A stretch of 64,000 nucleotides of DNA from UMGS1901 sp934122115 (GCA_934122115.1 CAKOVU010000002.1:62001-126000), one strand, 5' to 3'. Shown: positions 43,140 through 52,961, counted from the first letter of the stretch. Made by a program: numbers and translations. The notes: generated from the letters alone by a model not told the origin.

Positions 43140-45530
43140 ATGATATTAAGTACTAATTTTTTAAAGGATTATCTAGATATAGATTTTGATACTGATGAGA
43201 AATTACATGAGTTAGCAGAAAATATGACAAAAGTTGGCAATGAATATGACTCAGAAGGCAAGTTTCTTTCTGCAACAAATTTGGTAATAGGTGAAGTGAA
43301 AGAATGTGTAATGCATCCTGATTCTGACCATTTACATGTTTGCAAAGTAGATACAGGAACAGAAATAAGGCAAATTGTTTGTGGAGCTCCTAATGTAAGA
43401 GAAGGATTGAAAGTAATAGTGGCACTTCCAGGTGCGAAACTTCCAGGTGGAGTTACAATTAATAAAAGCATGAAACGTGGAGTTGAATCTGACGGAATGC
43501 TATGCTCTATGGCAGAACTAGGATTGGATAGCAAATTCCAGAAGCCAGAAGATAAAGAAGGAATTCATGAACTACCTAAAGATGCTCCTGTCGGAGAAGA
43601 GCCAATAAAATATATGCAAATGGATGATGGAGTTATAGATTTTGATTTAACTGCAAACCGTGGAGATTTATTAAGCATATTAGGAATGGCTTATGAAGTT
43701 GGTGCAATCTACAATAAAAAAGTGAAAGATGTGGATTTATCACACAAAGAAGACAGTGAAAATGTAAAAGATTGTTTTGATGTAAAAGTAGATACAGATA
43801 ATTGCACATTGTTTTTAGCAAAGAAAGTAAAAAATGTTCAAATAAAGGAAAGCCCAGCCTTTATAAAAAATAGATTAATGGCTTGCGGAATAAGACCAAT
43901 AAACAATGTAGTAGATATAAGCAATTATGTAATGCTAGAACTTGGACAACCATTGCATTTTTATGATGCAGATAAGCTACAAGGTTTAATAGAAGTTAGA
44001 ATGGCAAAAGATTCTGAAAAATTAACAACTTTAGACAACATAGAAAGAATATTATCAACTGATGATATAGTAATTTCTAATGGAAAAGAGCCAATTGGTT
44101 TAGCAGGAGTTATGGGAGGAGTAGACACAGAAATTACAGAAAACACAAAGAATGTAATAATAGAAGCAGCAATATTTAATTCTGTAAAAGTAAGAAAAAC
44201 AGCCCAAAAGATAGTAAGAAGTGAAGCAAGCAATAGATTCGAAAAAGGCTTGGATCCAAATAGAACTTATATGGCAGTAGAACGTGCAGCTAAATTATTA
44301 GAAGAATATGCAGATGGTGCAGTACTTTCTGGCACAGTTGAATATAATAAAGAAAATATGGGAGATAAAGAAATAGAAATTACATATAAGAAAATAAATG
44401 ATGTATTAGGAACAGTTATAAATAAAGAAGATGTATTAGATGTATTTACTAGACTAGGTTTTTCATATGAAGAAGATGGAGAAAAAGTGTTAGTAAAAGT
44501 TCCAAGAAGAAGATTGGATATATCTATAAAAGCAGATTTAGTAGAAGAAGTTGGTCGTATCTATGGTGTAGATAATATAGAATCAAAAGTTCCAGTAATG
44601 CCAATAAAAATGGGAAGCTATGATAAAACAACTAGAGCAATAAGACACAAAATGCTTGATTTAGGCTTAAACGAAACTCTTTCATATGTGTTAGTAAGTG
44701 AAAAAGAAGCTGCTAATTTTGCAGGATATGATAGAAAAGTGGAAGCGGAGAATATAAAATTATTAGCACCACTTACTGAAGAAAGAAACACATTAAGACA
44801 AAGCATTATAACATCTTTATATAAAATATATGAGTACAATGTAGCACATTACAATAAAGACATTTCTATTTTTGAAATAGGAAAAACATTTTATAAAGTC
44901 GGAGAGGATTACAAAGAAGAGCATAAACTAGCTTGCTTAATGAGTGGAGAATACTACTATGGAATAAATAACAAGAAGAGTGTAGATTTTTACATGTTAA
45001 AAGGAATAGCCGAAGAAGTATTAGATGGATTGGGCTATGCCGGAAGATATAGCTTTATTGTAAATGATAGAATTCCTAAGGAATTACATCCGGGTCAAGC
45101 AGCACTAATTTCTGTAAATAATGATATAGTTGGAGTGGTTGGAAAATTACATCCAGAAATGTCTAAGGAAGATATGTTTGTAATGGAAATAAACTTAGAC
45201 TCTTTATTAGCTAAGAGAACTGGTAATATGAAGTATAAGGAAATATCTAAATATCCAACAATAAAGAAGGATTTAAGCATTGTGGTAGATAATGATATTA
45301 CAGCTAGTGATATTGCTATCCAAATAAAGAAAGCCGCAGGTTCTTTACTACTAACCAGTGAAGTATTTGATGTTTACACAGGTAAAGGAATTCCAGAGGG
45401 AAAGAAGAGCTTAGCATTTTCTTTAACATTCGGTGCAAATGATAGAACTCTTAAAGATGAAGAAATAAACCCAATATTGGATAAAATAATAGAGAAAATG
45501 TCTAAGATTGGAGAAGTAAGAGGAAAGTAG
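43140..45530 (+). CDS. pheT: Phenylalanyl-tRNA synthetase beta subunit
   Basis: 796 aa, full length. Order of domains: N-terminal EMAP/tRNA-binding domain (about 40-150, VCKVDTGTEIRQIVCGAPNV), B3/B4 domain with the editing site (PINNVVDISNYVMLELGQPLH), B5 (DNA-binding-like, about 400-470), inactive synthetase-like core, and the C-terminal ferredoxin-fold anticodon-binding domain (KYPTIKKDLSIVVD; TFGANDRTLKDEEI). RBS TTGGAGGAAAGG. Confidence 0.97.
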   Translation: MILSTNFLKDYLDIDFDTDEKLHELAENMTKVGNEYDSEGKFLSATNLVIGEVKECVMHPDSDHLHVCKVDTGTEIRQIVCGAPNVREGLKVIVALPGAKLPGGVTINKSMKRGVESDGMLCSMAELGLDSKFQKPEDKEGIHELPKDAPVGEEPIKYMQMDDGVIDFDLTANRGDLLSILGMAYEVGAIYNKKVKDVDLSHKEDSENVKDCFDVKVDTDNCTLFLAKKVKNVQIKESPAFIKNRLMACGIRPINNVVDISNYVMLELGQPLHFYDADKLQGLIEVRMAKDSEKLTTLDNIERILSTDDIVISNGKEPIGLAGVMGGVDTEITENTKNVIIEAAIFNSVKVRKTAQKIVRSEASNRFEKGLDPNRTYMAVERAAKLLEEYADGAVLSGTVEYNKENMGDKEIEITYKKINDVLGTVINKEDVLDVFTRLGFSYEEDGEKVLVKVPRRRLDISIKADLVEEVGRIYGVDNIESKVPVMPIKMGSYDKTTRAIRHKMLDLGLNETLSYVLVSEKEAANFAGYDRKVEAENIKLLAPLTEERNTLRQSIITSLYKIYEYNVAHYNKDISIFEIGKTFYKVGEDYKEEHKLACLMSGEYYYGINNKKSVDFYMLKGIAEEVLDGLGYAGRYSFIVNDRIPKELHPGQAALISVNNDIVGVVGKLHPEMSKEDMFVMEINLDSLLAKRTGNMKYKEISKYPTIKKDLSIVVDNDITASDIAIQIKKAAGSLLLTSEVFDVYTGKGIPEGKKSLAFSLTFGANDRTLKDEEINPILDKIIEKMSKIGEVRGK

Positions 45531-45626
45531 AATCGTAGATTGATGGGAGCCATGGGGGAAAAAAAGTCTTGAATAAAAAAATTAAAAAAAGATAATCATA
45601 AAATATAAATAAAAGGGGGAGATGCA

Positions 45627-46301
45627 GTGAATAGAATAAAATTAAAAGATAGGATTCTACCAACTTACACGAAAGGTGAAGAAATATTTAATATGACTTC
45701 ACACATAGTTGGAGGAGCGCTAGGAGTAATCGCAACCGTACTTTGTGTTGTTGTGGCTGCAATTCATCATAATGTATATGGCGTAATATCTGGAGCAATA
45801 TATGGTGTTACAATGATTTTGCTATATACAATGTCAAGCATATATCATGGATTAAAGCCAAACCTTACAGCTAAAAAGGTATTTCAAGTTATAGATCACT
45901 GTACAATTTTTTTACTAATTGCTGGTTCTTATACACCGTTTCTTTTATGCACGTTCAGAGAATATAGCTCGGTATTAGGATGGAGCATGTTTGCAGTTAT
46001 TTGGAGTGCGGCGATTTTAGGAGTTATACTAAATGCAATAGATCTAAAAAAATATAAAATTTTTTCTATGATATGCTATCTAGCGATGGGATGGTGTATA
46101 ATAATAAAAGCTAATCTGCTACCACAATTGCTTGGAATAACAGGAACTGCATTATTAGTTGCTGGAGGAATTGCATATACAATTGGAGCAATATTTTATG
46201 GATTAGGTAAAACAAAAAAATATAGACATTCAATATTTCATCTATTTATCCTATTAGGAAGCTTGTTACATTTTTTATGTATAGTATTGTATGTGATGTA
46301 G
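45627..46301 (+). CDS. Hemolysin III family membrane protein (YqfA/TrhA-like)
   Basis: 224 aa, seven membrane helices. Family signatures: NMTSHIVGGALGVIATV (first His motif), MSSIYHGLKP (Ser/His motif), VIDHCTIFLLIAGSYTPFLL and the final IFHLFILLGSLLHFLCI. This PAQR-related family carries conserved His/Asp residues for metal-dependent hydrolase chemistry and influences membrane lipid energetics; the name hemolysin is historical. The start at 45627 is GTG, after AAAAGGGGGAG. Confidence 0.92.
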   Translation: MNRIKLKDRILPTYTKGEEIFNMTSHIVGGALGVIATVLCVVVAAIHHNVYGVISGAIYGVTMILLYTMSSIYHGLKPNLTAKKVFQVIDHCTIFLLIAGSYTPFLLCTFREYSSVLGWSMFAVIWSAAILGVILNAIDLKKYKIFSMICYLAMGWCIIIKANLLPQLLGITGTALLVAGGIAYTIGAIFYGLGKTKKYRHSIFHLFILLGSLLHFLCIVLYVM

Positions 46302-46328
46302 ATTATATTATAAAAGGAGAATAATCAA

Positions 46329-47522
46329 ATGAAAAATAAAGGAATTACATTAATAGCATTGATTGTAATAGTTGCTGTATTATTGATATTGGCGGGAGTT
46401 AGCATAAACTTTTTAGCTGGAGAAAATGGAATAGTTACAAGAGCTGTAGATGTAAAAATTATTACAAGAGCATCAGAAGCTGAAGCAAGAGTAAATTTGT
46501 GGAAAAAAGAAAATTATATAGCAAGAGAAGCGGAGCAAGAAACTGTCAGTAAGGAAAAGTTATTGAAGGATTTAAAGGACCAAAATTTGGTTACAGAAGA
46601 AGAAATAGATAGAGATAGAGAAGTAATAGTAATAAAAAAAGATGATGGAACAATTGTAAAAGAAATAAACTATAGTGGTGTTATAATAAATATAAGTAAA
46701 TACCCAGAGAAAGGAAAAACTGCAGCGGTTCAATTAGAAGTGACTTCAATTGAAGGCCTTACAGATGTGGAAGAACTAGATGAAACGGCTCAAAAAAATG
46801 TTATAAAAAAATTGGAAATTCAACGTTGTAATAAAATGAATGCTACTAATTTTACTGATTTTGCAGATGTTTTAACTTACTATGCAAATGAAGGATGGAT
46901 TCATTCAAATACAGAAGATGCTTATTGGCAAGATGTTGGAGAAGATAAAATTGCTTTTATAAGGCTAATGTTCAATTATATATATGATAGAGAGATTGAA
47001 GATAATATACATATATTGAATCCAGACAATAATGAAGATTGTATTTATATAGCAGAATCTAATGGGACCTATACGTTTAAAGTTAAGGATTTGATAACAG
47101 ATAAAACTTATACAAAAGATGTAACTGTTGATAATATAACAAATGATTACCAATACTATGTTACAAATTTTGATGATAATATACAAAGTGGAAAAGCAAA
47201 GGAAATAGTAGAATTGGCTAGCCTAAAAAGCACAAATGTAAAGTTTGCATTTAGAGCAGCCACATGGGGAATAGGATTAAAAGATAAAAATACCAATACT
47301 TTCACTACATTTGACAAAGCATATTATGTATATAATAATAAAAAAATTGATGTTACATCAGTAATACGAGAATCTAACGGCGTTTCAGGAATAGATAGTT
47401 ATGATATTAAACAGATGATTAGAGAAAAATTTGGTAAAGTTATATATTCAAAAACTGGACTTTGCATACTTGCGAAAGATGGAGTAGAATATAGTGGAAA
47501 GGTAAAAATAGGGGAACAGTAA
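46329..47522 (+). CDS. Pilin-like N-terminus protein, 397 aa, unknown C-terminal domain
   Basis: The N-terminus is MKNKGITLIALIVIVAVLLI, followed by LAGVSINFLAGENGIVTRA, nearly the same pseudopilin-like leader and helix as the two variable proteins, again without Glu5. The rest differs: a charged helical stretch to about residue 85 (ASEAEARVNLWKKEN), then a beta-rich region with no FGE/lectin motif and no G/C-rich variable tail. It is probably exported and assembled or anchored by the same route as the two paralogues. RBS AAAAGGAG. No pilus assembly genes are nearby. Confidence 0.75.
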   Translation: MKNKGITLIALIVIVAVLLILAGVSINFLAGENGIVTRAVDVKIITRASEAEARVNLWKKENYIAREAEQETVSKEKLLKDLKDQNLVTEEEIDRDREVIVIKKDDGTIVKEINYSGVIINISKYPEKGKTAAVQLEVTSIEGLTDVEELDETAQKNVIKKLEIQRCNKMNATNFTDFADVLTYYANEGWIHSNTEDAYWQDVGEDKIAFIRLMFNYIYDREIEDNIHILNPDNNEDCIYIAESNGTYTFKVKDLITDKTYTKDVTVDNITNDYQYYVTNFDDNIQSGKAKEIVELASLKSTNVKFAFRAATWGIGLKDKNTNTFTTFDKAYYVYNNKKIDVTSVIRESNGVSGIDSYDIKQMIREKFGKVIYSKTGLCILAKDGVEYSGKVKIGEQ

Positions 47523-47574
47523 ATTAAAAAACAAAATAAAATATGATTTTAGTGTAAGTTGTACATATTTTTCT

Positions 47575-47605
47575 AAAAAACTCTTGCGTTGCAGGAGCTT
47601 TTTTG
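47575..47605 (+). terminator. Terminator
   Basis: CTCTTGC (47581-47587) pairs with GCAGGAG (47591-47597), with an A run before and TTTTTT after. It overlaps the rpsB promoter. Confidence 0.75.
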
Positions 47606-47612
47606 TTATAAT
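47584..47612 (+). promoter_or_regulatory. rpsB promoter
   Basis: TTGCGT (47584-47589), 17-base spacer, TATAAT (47607-47612). The -35 lies in the stem of the preceding terminator. Confidence 0.75.
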
Positions 47613-47647
47613 ACTATATGTTAGAAAAATACGCACATAAATAGTAG

Positions 47648-47697
47648 TTTAGCAAGAAGTGCTTATATAAATTTTTTCATGTATAAGTCTTGCTAAA
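47648..47697 (+). promoter_or_regulatory. rpsB leader RNA structure
   Basis: TTTAGCAAGA (47648-47657) pairs perfectly with TCTTGCTAAA (47688-47697), enclosing a second stem (CTTATATA with TGTATAAG). It lies in the 127-base leader between promoter and start codon, where S2 autoregulatory leaders are known in several phyla. Its role as an S2-binding leader is inferred from position. Confidence 0.5.
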
Positions 47698-47739
47698 TGT
47701 TGAGCATTTATGGAGGGTAAACTAAAAGGAGGAACAAAA

Positions 47740-48528
47740 ATGGCAGTAGTTGCAATGAAACAATTACTAGAAGCTGGTGTTCATTTTGGACATCAAACAA
47801 AAAGATGGGATCCTAAAATGGCTGAATATATTTTTCAAGCAAGAAACGGAATCCACATCATCGTTTTACAAAAAACTTCAAAGAAGTTAGATGAAGCATA
47901 TAGCTTCATGAAAGAGCAAGCAGAAGAAGGAAAAACAGTTCTATTCGTAGGAACTAAAAAGCAAGCTCAAGACTGCATGAAAGAAGCAGCAGAAAAATGT
48001 GGAATGTACTACATTAATCAAAGATGGTTAGGTGGTATGTTAACAAACTTTACTACAATAAAGAAAAGAATTGATAGATTAAATCAATTAGAAAAAATGC
48101 AAGAAGATGGTACTTTTGATGTATTACCTAAAAAAGAAGTAATTCTTCTTAAGAAAGAAATGGAAAAACTAGAAAAGAACTTAGGCGGAATCAAAGAAAT
48201 GAACGAAATGCCAGGAGTATTATTCATAGTAGATCCAAAGAAAGAAAGAAATGCAATATTAGAAGCAAGAAAATTAAATATCCCTGTTATAGGATTAGTT
48301 GATACAAACTGCAATCCAGAAGATGTAGATTATGCAATTCCTGGAAATGATGATGCTATAAGAGCTGTAAAATTAATAGCAGATGTTATGGCAAATGCAG
48401 TAATAGAAGGTAGACAAGGTGAAGCTCCAGAAGTTACAGAAACTGTTGAAGAGCAAGAAGTTGCTACTGAAGAGCCAACAAGCATTGAAGAAGTAGTTGA
48501 AAATGCTGAGGAAGAAGTTAAAGAATAA
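47740..48528 (+). CDS. rpsB: 30S ribosomal protein S2
   Basis: 262 aa. It has MKQLLEAGVHFGHQTKRWDP at the start, QARNGIHIIVLQKT, FVGTKKQAQD, YYINQRWLGGMLTNFTTI and the acidic C-terminal tail rich in Glu. The ATG at 47740 follows AAAAGGAGGAAC; an upstream in-frame start at 47710 is not supported. It is the first gene of the rpsB-tsf operon. Confidence 0.98.
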   Translation: MAVVAMKQLLEAGVHFGHQTKRWDPKMAEYIFQARNGIHIIVLQKTSKKLDEAYSFMKEQAEEGKTVLFVGTKKQAQDCMKEAAEKCGMYYINQRWLGGMLTNFTTIKKRIDRLNQLEKMQEDGTFDVLPKKEVILLKKEMEKLEKNLGGIKEMNEMPGVLFIVDPKKERNAILEARKLNIPVIGLVDTNCNPEDVDYAIPGNDDAIRAVKLIADVMANAVIEGRQGEAPEVTETVEEQEVATEEPTSIEEVVENAEEEVKE

Positions 48529-48544
48529 TAAGTATTGATATCAG

Positions 48545-48577
48545 AGGGTAGGGCGCTGCCCTATCCTTATTTTTTAA
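48545..48577 (+). terminator. rpsB-tsf intergenic attenuator
   Basis: A GGGTAGGGC/GCCCTATCC stem (one G-U pair) followed by TTATTTTTT, inside the rpsB-tsf operon. It probably lowers tsf expression relative to rpsB. Confidence 0.7.
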
Positions 48578-48591
48578 AAGGAGGATATAAA

Positions 48592-49470
48592 ATGGTAACA
48601 GCAAGCCAAGTAAAGGAATTAAGAGAAAAAACAGGTGCAGGTATGATGGACTGCAAAAAAGTTTTAACAGAAACTGATGGAGATATGGAAAAAGCAGCAG
48701 AATTATTACGTGAAAGAGGAATAACAAAAGCTGCAAAGAAGTCTAGCAGAGTAGCAGCAGAAGGATTAGTTGAAGCTTACTTATCAGATGACAAAAAAGT
48801 AGGAGCAATAATCGAAGTAAATGCTGAAACAGACTTCGTTGGAAAAAATGAAGAATTTAGAAAATTTGTTAAAGATGCAGTAAAACAAGTTGCATTAAAT
48901 AATCCAAAAGACGTAGAAGATTTATTAGCACAAAAATCAATAGAAGAACCAGAACTTACAGTAAAAGAAGTTCTAACAAACAAAATAGCAACAATAGGAG
49001 AAAATTTAACAATAAGAAGATTTATTAGATTCGAAACTGAAGGAATGATTGAAAAATATATCCATGGAGAAGGAAAAATTGCTGTATTAGTAGATATGGA
49101 AAATGCCTCAGAAGAACTTGCAAAAGATATATGCATGCAAATAGCTGCTGCAAGACCGGAATTCTTAGCAAGAGAAGATGTCCCTGCTGAAAGAGTAGAA
49201 AAAGAAATGGAAATATTAAAAGCACAAGCTATGAATGAAGGAAAACCAGAAGCAATAGCTGAAAAAATGGTACAAGGAAGAGTTGGAAAATTCTACGGAG
49301 AAATTTGCTTATTAGATCAAGAATTCGTAAAAAATCCTGATATAAAAGTAAGCCAATTAGTAAAAGAAAAAGGTGCTAAAATAAATAGATTTGCAAGATT
49401 CGAAACAGGCGAAGGAATAGAGAAAAAAGAAGAAAATTTTGCTGAAGAAGTTGCAAAACAATTACAATAA
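48592..49470 (+). CDS. tsf: Elongation factor Ts
   Basis: Guanine-nucleotide exchange factor for EF-Tu. 292 aa with the N-terminal UBA-like domain (VKELREKTGAGMMDCKKVLTE, about 6-26), the core with TDFVGKNEEFRKFV (the conserved TDF motif) and IAAARPEFL. The ATG at 48592 follows AAAGGAGGAT. Confidence 0.98.
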   Translation: MVTASQVKELREKTGAGMMDCKKVLTETDGDMEKAAELLRERGITKAAKKSSRVAAEGLVEAYLSDDKKVGAIIEVNAETDFVGKNEEFRKFVKDAVKQVALNNPKDVEDLLAQKSIEEPELTVKEVLTNKIATIGENLTIRRFIRFETEGMIEKYIHGEGKIAVLVDMENASEELAKDICMQIAAARPEFLAREDVPAERVEKEMEILKAQAMNEGKPEAIAEKMVQGRVGKFYGEICLLDQEFVKNPDIKVSQLVKEKGAKINRFARFETGEGIEKKEENFAEEVAKQLQ

Positions 49471-49481
49471 TAAAAATGTTT

Positions 49482-49514
49482 GAAGGTACTAATGAAAGTA
49501 CCTTCTTTTTTTAT
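49482..49514 (+). terminator. Terminator of rpsB-tsf
   Basis: GAAGGTACT (49482-49490) pairs with AGTACCTTC (49497-49505), followed by seven or more T. Confidence 0.9.
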
Positions 49515-49579
49515 CAAATTATTGCTCTTTATCATAGAACCTGATATAATTTACGTATCATAAAAAAAGGAGAAAAAAC

Positions 49580-51217
49580 GTGTTTAATTTAAAAGCAAAA
49601 CAAAAAGAAAAAAAGAAAGAAAAAATTGAAGATAGTGAGAAAATAAGAAGTATAAGATTTAATATTTTGGCTGTAACTTGCATAATATTATTTTGTGCTG
49701 TTTTAGCACCAATCACTTTACAAAACGATACTTTCTACACAATTAAAATTGGTGAGCATATATTGCAAAATAAAACTATAGATATGCAAGATCCATTTTC
49801 TTGGCATGAAAATTTGCCATATACATACCCACATTGGGCTTATGATGTAATAATATATTTAATATACAATGTAGGTGGAATGCTTGGAATTTTCATATCT
49901 ACAATAATATTATCTTGTACACTTGGATTGGTAATGTATTTTACCAATAATAAAATATCTAAAAACAAGGTAGTTTCATTAATAGTTACTTTAGGAGCGA
50001 TGTATTTAATAAAAGATTATATAGCTGCTAGGGCACAATTGGCAACATTCATATTATTTGAATTTGTTATTCTGTTTATAGAGAAATTTTTAGAAACTAA
50101 AAAAATAAGATATGCAGCAGGAATAGTTATTATATCAATAATTGTAGCAAACGTGCATTGCGCCGTATGGCCATTCTTATTTATATTATTCTTGCCATAT
50201 ATAGCCGAGTACATATTCAGTTTAGACTATATAAGCATTTATTATAGGATAAAAAAGAAGATAACTAAGAAAGAAGATAAAAATAAGGAAAAGAAACTAG
50301 AAGCTTCTAAAAAGAGAAGACAAAATCCATATAAAATAAGAGTAGTGAAAATAGATGCTGCAAAATGGCTAATAGTAATTATGATAATATGTGGACTTAC
50401 GGGATTATTAACACCTTTAGGAGATACGCCATATACATATCTAGTAAAAACTATGCAAGGAAATACTACAAAAAGCATCAGTGAGCATTTGCCATTAACA
50501 TTGATAGATAATATTCCAATAATGATAGTGCTTTGCTTATTTATAGCTTTGCTAGTGTTTACAGATGTAAAGATAAGGCTAAAAGATTTTTTCTTCATAG
50601 GTGGACTAGCATTATTAATGTTTATCACAAGAAGGCAAACTTCAATGTTTGTGCTATTTGGTAGTGGAATACTAGCAAAACTTTTGGCAGACCTATTTGA
50701 AAAATATGATAAAGATGGAACGAAAGAAATAGAAAAAATAATGATATCAACATTGGGAACCGTTGCGACATTATTAGTAGTAGCTTTGTTTATGATTCTA
50801 CAAATAAAAAATAAAATGGGTGATAAATACATTAATGAAAAATCATATCCAGTAGCAGCGGCTAACTATATAAAAGAAAATCTAGACTTAGATGAAATTC
50901 ATTTGTTTAATGAATATAATTATGGAAGTTATCTATTATTTGAGAGGATACCTGTATTTATAGATTCAAGAGCAGATTTATATGCGCCAGAATTTAATAA
51001 AACAGAAGAATATCCAGATGGCAGAGATATTTTTGGTGATTATATAAGTACATCTAATATTTCTAGATATTATGAGAAAACATTTGACCAATATGATATA
51101 ACACATGTAATAACATACAAGAATTCAAAATTAAATATGCTGTTATCTAGAGATTCACATTATAACTCTTTATATACGGATGATAATTTTGTAATATATG
51201 AAAGAAATGTAGATTAG
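49580..51217 (+). CDS. Polytopic membrane protein, GT-C glycosyltransferase-like
   Basis: 545 aa with about ten membrane helices. The region after the first helix (GEHILQNKTIDMQDPFSWHE, then YPHWAYDVIIYLIY) resembles the first lumenal loop of GT-C/PMT-type lipid-linked glycosyltransferases, which hold an Asp in this loop. A long basic loop (about 215-250, KKKITKKEDKNKEKKLEASK) splits the helices, and the last 110 residues are soluble. GTG start at 49580 after AAAAGGAG. Similar uncharacterised proteins occur in Clostridia. The substrate is unknown and the glycosyltransferase call is tentative. Confidence 0.7.
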   Translation: MFNLKAKQKEKKKEKIEDSEKIRSIRFNILAVTCIILFCAVLAPITLQNDTFYTIKIGEHILQNKTIDMQDPFSWHENLPYTYPHWAYDVIIYLIYNVGGMLGIFISTIILSCTLGLVMYFTNNKISKNKVVSLIVTLGAMYLIKDYIAARAQLATFILFEFVILFIEKFLETKKIRYAAGIVIISIIVANVHCAVWPFLFILFLPYIAEYIFSLDYISIYYRIKKKITKKEDKNKEKKLEASKKRRQNPYKIRVVKIDAAKWLIVIMIICGLTGLLTPLGDTPYTYLVKTMQGNTTKSISEHLPLTLIDNIPIMIVLCLFIALLVFTDVKIRLKDFFFIGGLALLMFITRRQTSMFVLFGSGILAKLLADLFEKYDKDGTKEIEKIMISTLGTVATLLVVALFMILQIKNKMGDKYINEKSYPVAAANYIKENLDLDEIHLFNEYNYGSYLLFERIPVFIDSRADLYAPEFNKTEEYPDGRDIFGDYISTSNISRYYEKTFDQYDITHVITYKNSKLNMLLSRDSHYNSLYTDDNFVIYERNVD

Positions 51218-51229
51218 AAGGGGAGAATA

Positions 51230-52141
51230 TTGAATACCTTGGTTGTAGACGAAATTAATAAAGGAAAAAGGTTAGATAGCTATATTAGTGACAGTATGGA
51301 TAAAATATCTAGAAGTTTTGCACAAAAGCTAATAGAAAATCAAAAAGTCACAATAAATGGTAAAACTGTAAAAGCTTCGTATAAAGTTTGCATTGGGGAT
51401 AATGTGGAAGTAGATGTGCCAGAAGCGCAAGATACAAGACTAAAAGCTCAAGATATACCTGTAGAAGTGGTGTATGAAGATAAAGATATTATAGTGGTAA
51501 ATAAACCTAAAGGAATGGTGGTACATCCAGCTAATGGCAATCCGGATGGAACATTGGTGAATGCAATTTTAGCAATGTGCAAGGATAGCTTATCTGGAAT
51601 TGGTGGAGAAATTAGACCAGGAATAGTACATAGGTTAGATAAAGATACATCAGGGCTTCTAATAATAGCAAAGAATGATGAGGCTCATGTGAAAATGAGC
51701 AAACAGATTCAAGATAGATTAGTAACCAAGAAATACATTGCATTGGTTAAGGGAGTTGTTAAAGACGATGAAGCAACCATTGATATGCCAATAGCACGAA
51801 GCAAAGTTGATAGAAAGAAAATGGCTGTAGATAAAGATGGTAAGCAAGCTGTAACACATTTTAAAGTAATTAAAAGATATAGAGGATATACTTTATTGGA
51901 AATAAAAATAGATACAGGAAGAACCCATCAAATAAGGGTCCATATGGCAAAGATTGGATATCCGGTTGTGGGCGATATGGTATATTCAAATGGTAAAAAT
52001 GAATTTGGAATTGAAGGCCAAATGCTTCATGCAAAAAGCCTAGAGTTTTCACATCCTATTACTGGCAAAAAAATGCATTTAGAAGCTCCATTGCCAGAGT
52101 ATTTTACAAAAGTATTGGAAGAGTTGGATAGTAGAAGTTAA
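51230..52141 (+). CDS. RluD-type 23S rRNA pseudouridine synthase
   Basis: 303 aa: an N-terminal S4 domain (residues 1-70, KRLDSYISDSMDKISRSFAQ) and the RluA-family catalytic domain with the HRLDKDTSGLLIIAK motif carrying the catalytic Asp. IDTGRTHQIRVHMAKIGYP and HAKSLEFSHP confirm the subfamily. TTG start at 51230 after AAGGGGAG. In E. coli RluD modifies helix 69; the exact site here is not provable. Confidence 0.93.
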   Translation: MNTLVVDEINKGKRLDSYISDSMDKISRSFAQKLIENQKVTINGKTVKASYKVCIGDNVEVDVPEAQDTRLKAQDIPVEVVYEDKDIIVVNKPKGMVVHPANGNPDGTLVNAILAMCKDSLSGIGGEIRPGIVHRLDKDTSGLLIIAKNDEAHVKMSKQIQDRLVTKKYIALVKGVVKDDEATIDMPIARSKVDRKKMAVDKDGKQAVTHFKVIKRYRGYTLLEIKIDTGRTHQIRVHMAKIGYPVVGDMVYSNGKNEFGIEGQMLHAKSLEFSHPITGKKMHLEAPLPEYFTKVLEELDSRS

Positions 52142-52159
52142 ATTTTGGAGGAAAAAGAA

Positions 52160-52876
52160 TTGGAAGAAGAAAGATTACAAAAGTTTTTAGCCAATAGTGG
52201 TATTGCTTCTAGAAGAAAATGTGAGGAGTATATATTACAAGGCAAAGTAAGCGTGAATGGGAAAATTGTAGATGAATTAGGAACAAAAATAAATCCAGAT
52301 AAAGATGTAGTAAAATACAATGGAAAACTAGTTAAAAAAACAGATAAAAAAGTGTATATATTATTAAATAAGCCAATAGACTATGTAACTACAGTTAAGG
52401 ATCAATTTGACAGACAAACAGTTTTAGATTTGATTGATATACCAGAAAAAGTAGTGCCAGTAGGCAGATTGGATATGTATACTTCGGGAGCATTACTATT
52501 AACTAATGACGGTGATTTTGTATATAAAGTAACACATCCAAAATATGAAATAGAAAAAACATATACTGTTACAATAAGAGGCATTGCAACACAAGATGAT
52601 GTAAAGAAGCTAGAAAACGGTGTAAAAATAGATGATTATGTATCTGGAAAAGCAAAAGTAAAAATATTAAAGACAGATGAAGAGAAAAACTTTTCAAGAT
52701 TGCAGATTACGATACATGAAGGTAAAAACAGGGAAGTAAGAAAAATGTGCGAAGCAATAGATAAAAAAGTACTAGCATTGCATAGAAGAAGAATAGGTAA
52801 CCTTGATGTAAAAAATATAGAAATAGGAAAATGGAGATACTTAAATAAAAAAGAGGTTGAAGAACTACTAAAATAA
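52160..52876 (+). CDS. RsuA/RluB-type pseudouridine synthase
   Basis: 238 aa: S4 domain (ERLQKFLANSGIASRRKCEE), then the RsuA-family catalytic domain with the GRLDMYTSGALLLTNDG motif (catalytic Asp), EKTYTVTIRG and IHEGKNREVRKMCEAI. TTG start at 52160, eight bases after TTGGAGG; an earlier TTG at 52145 lies inside that site. RluB (23S, helix 80) is the likely equivalent in Firmicutes. It follows the RluD-type gene by 18 bases, forming a pseudouridine-synthase pair. Confidence 0.93.
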   Translation: MEEERLQKFLANSGIASRRKCEEYILQGKVSVNGKIVDELGTKINPDKDVVKYNGKLVKKTDKKVYILLNKPIDYVTTVKDQFDRQTVLDLIDIPEKVVPVGRLDMYTSGALLLTNDGDFVYKVTHPKYEIEKTYTVTIRGIATQDDVKKLENGVKIDDYVSGKAKVKILKTDEEKNFSRLQITIHEGKNREVRKMCEAIDKKVLALHRRRIGNLDVKNIEIGKWRYLNKKEVEELLK

Positions 52877-52961
52877 AGAATATTTGACAAAATTTGTAAA
52901 ATGTGCAAAAATAGTAGTATGTGTAAGAAGAGATTGGTATAACTTGAGAGGGGTGCTTTTT

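Noticed and set aside
45531..45626. Possible small RNA between pheT and the hemolysin III gene
   Set aside because: No promoter or hairpin with T tract visible in the 96 bases.
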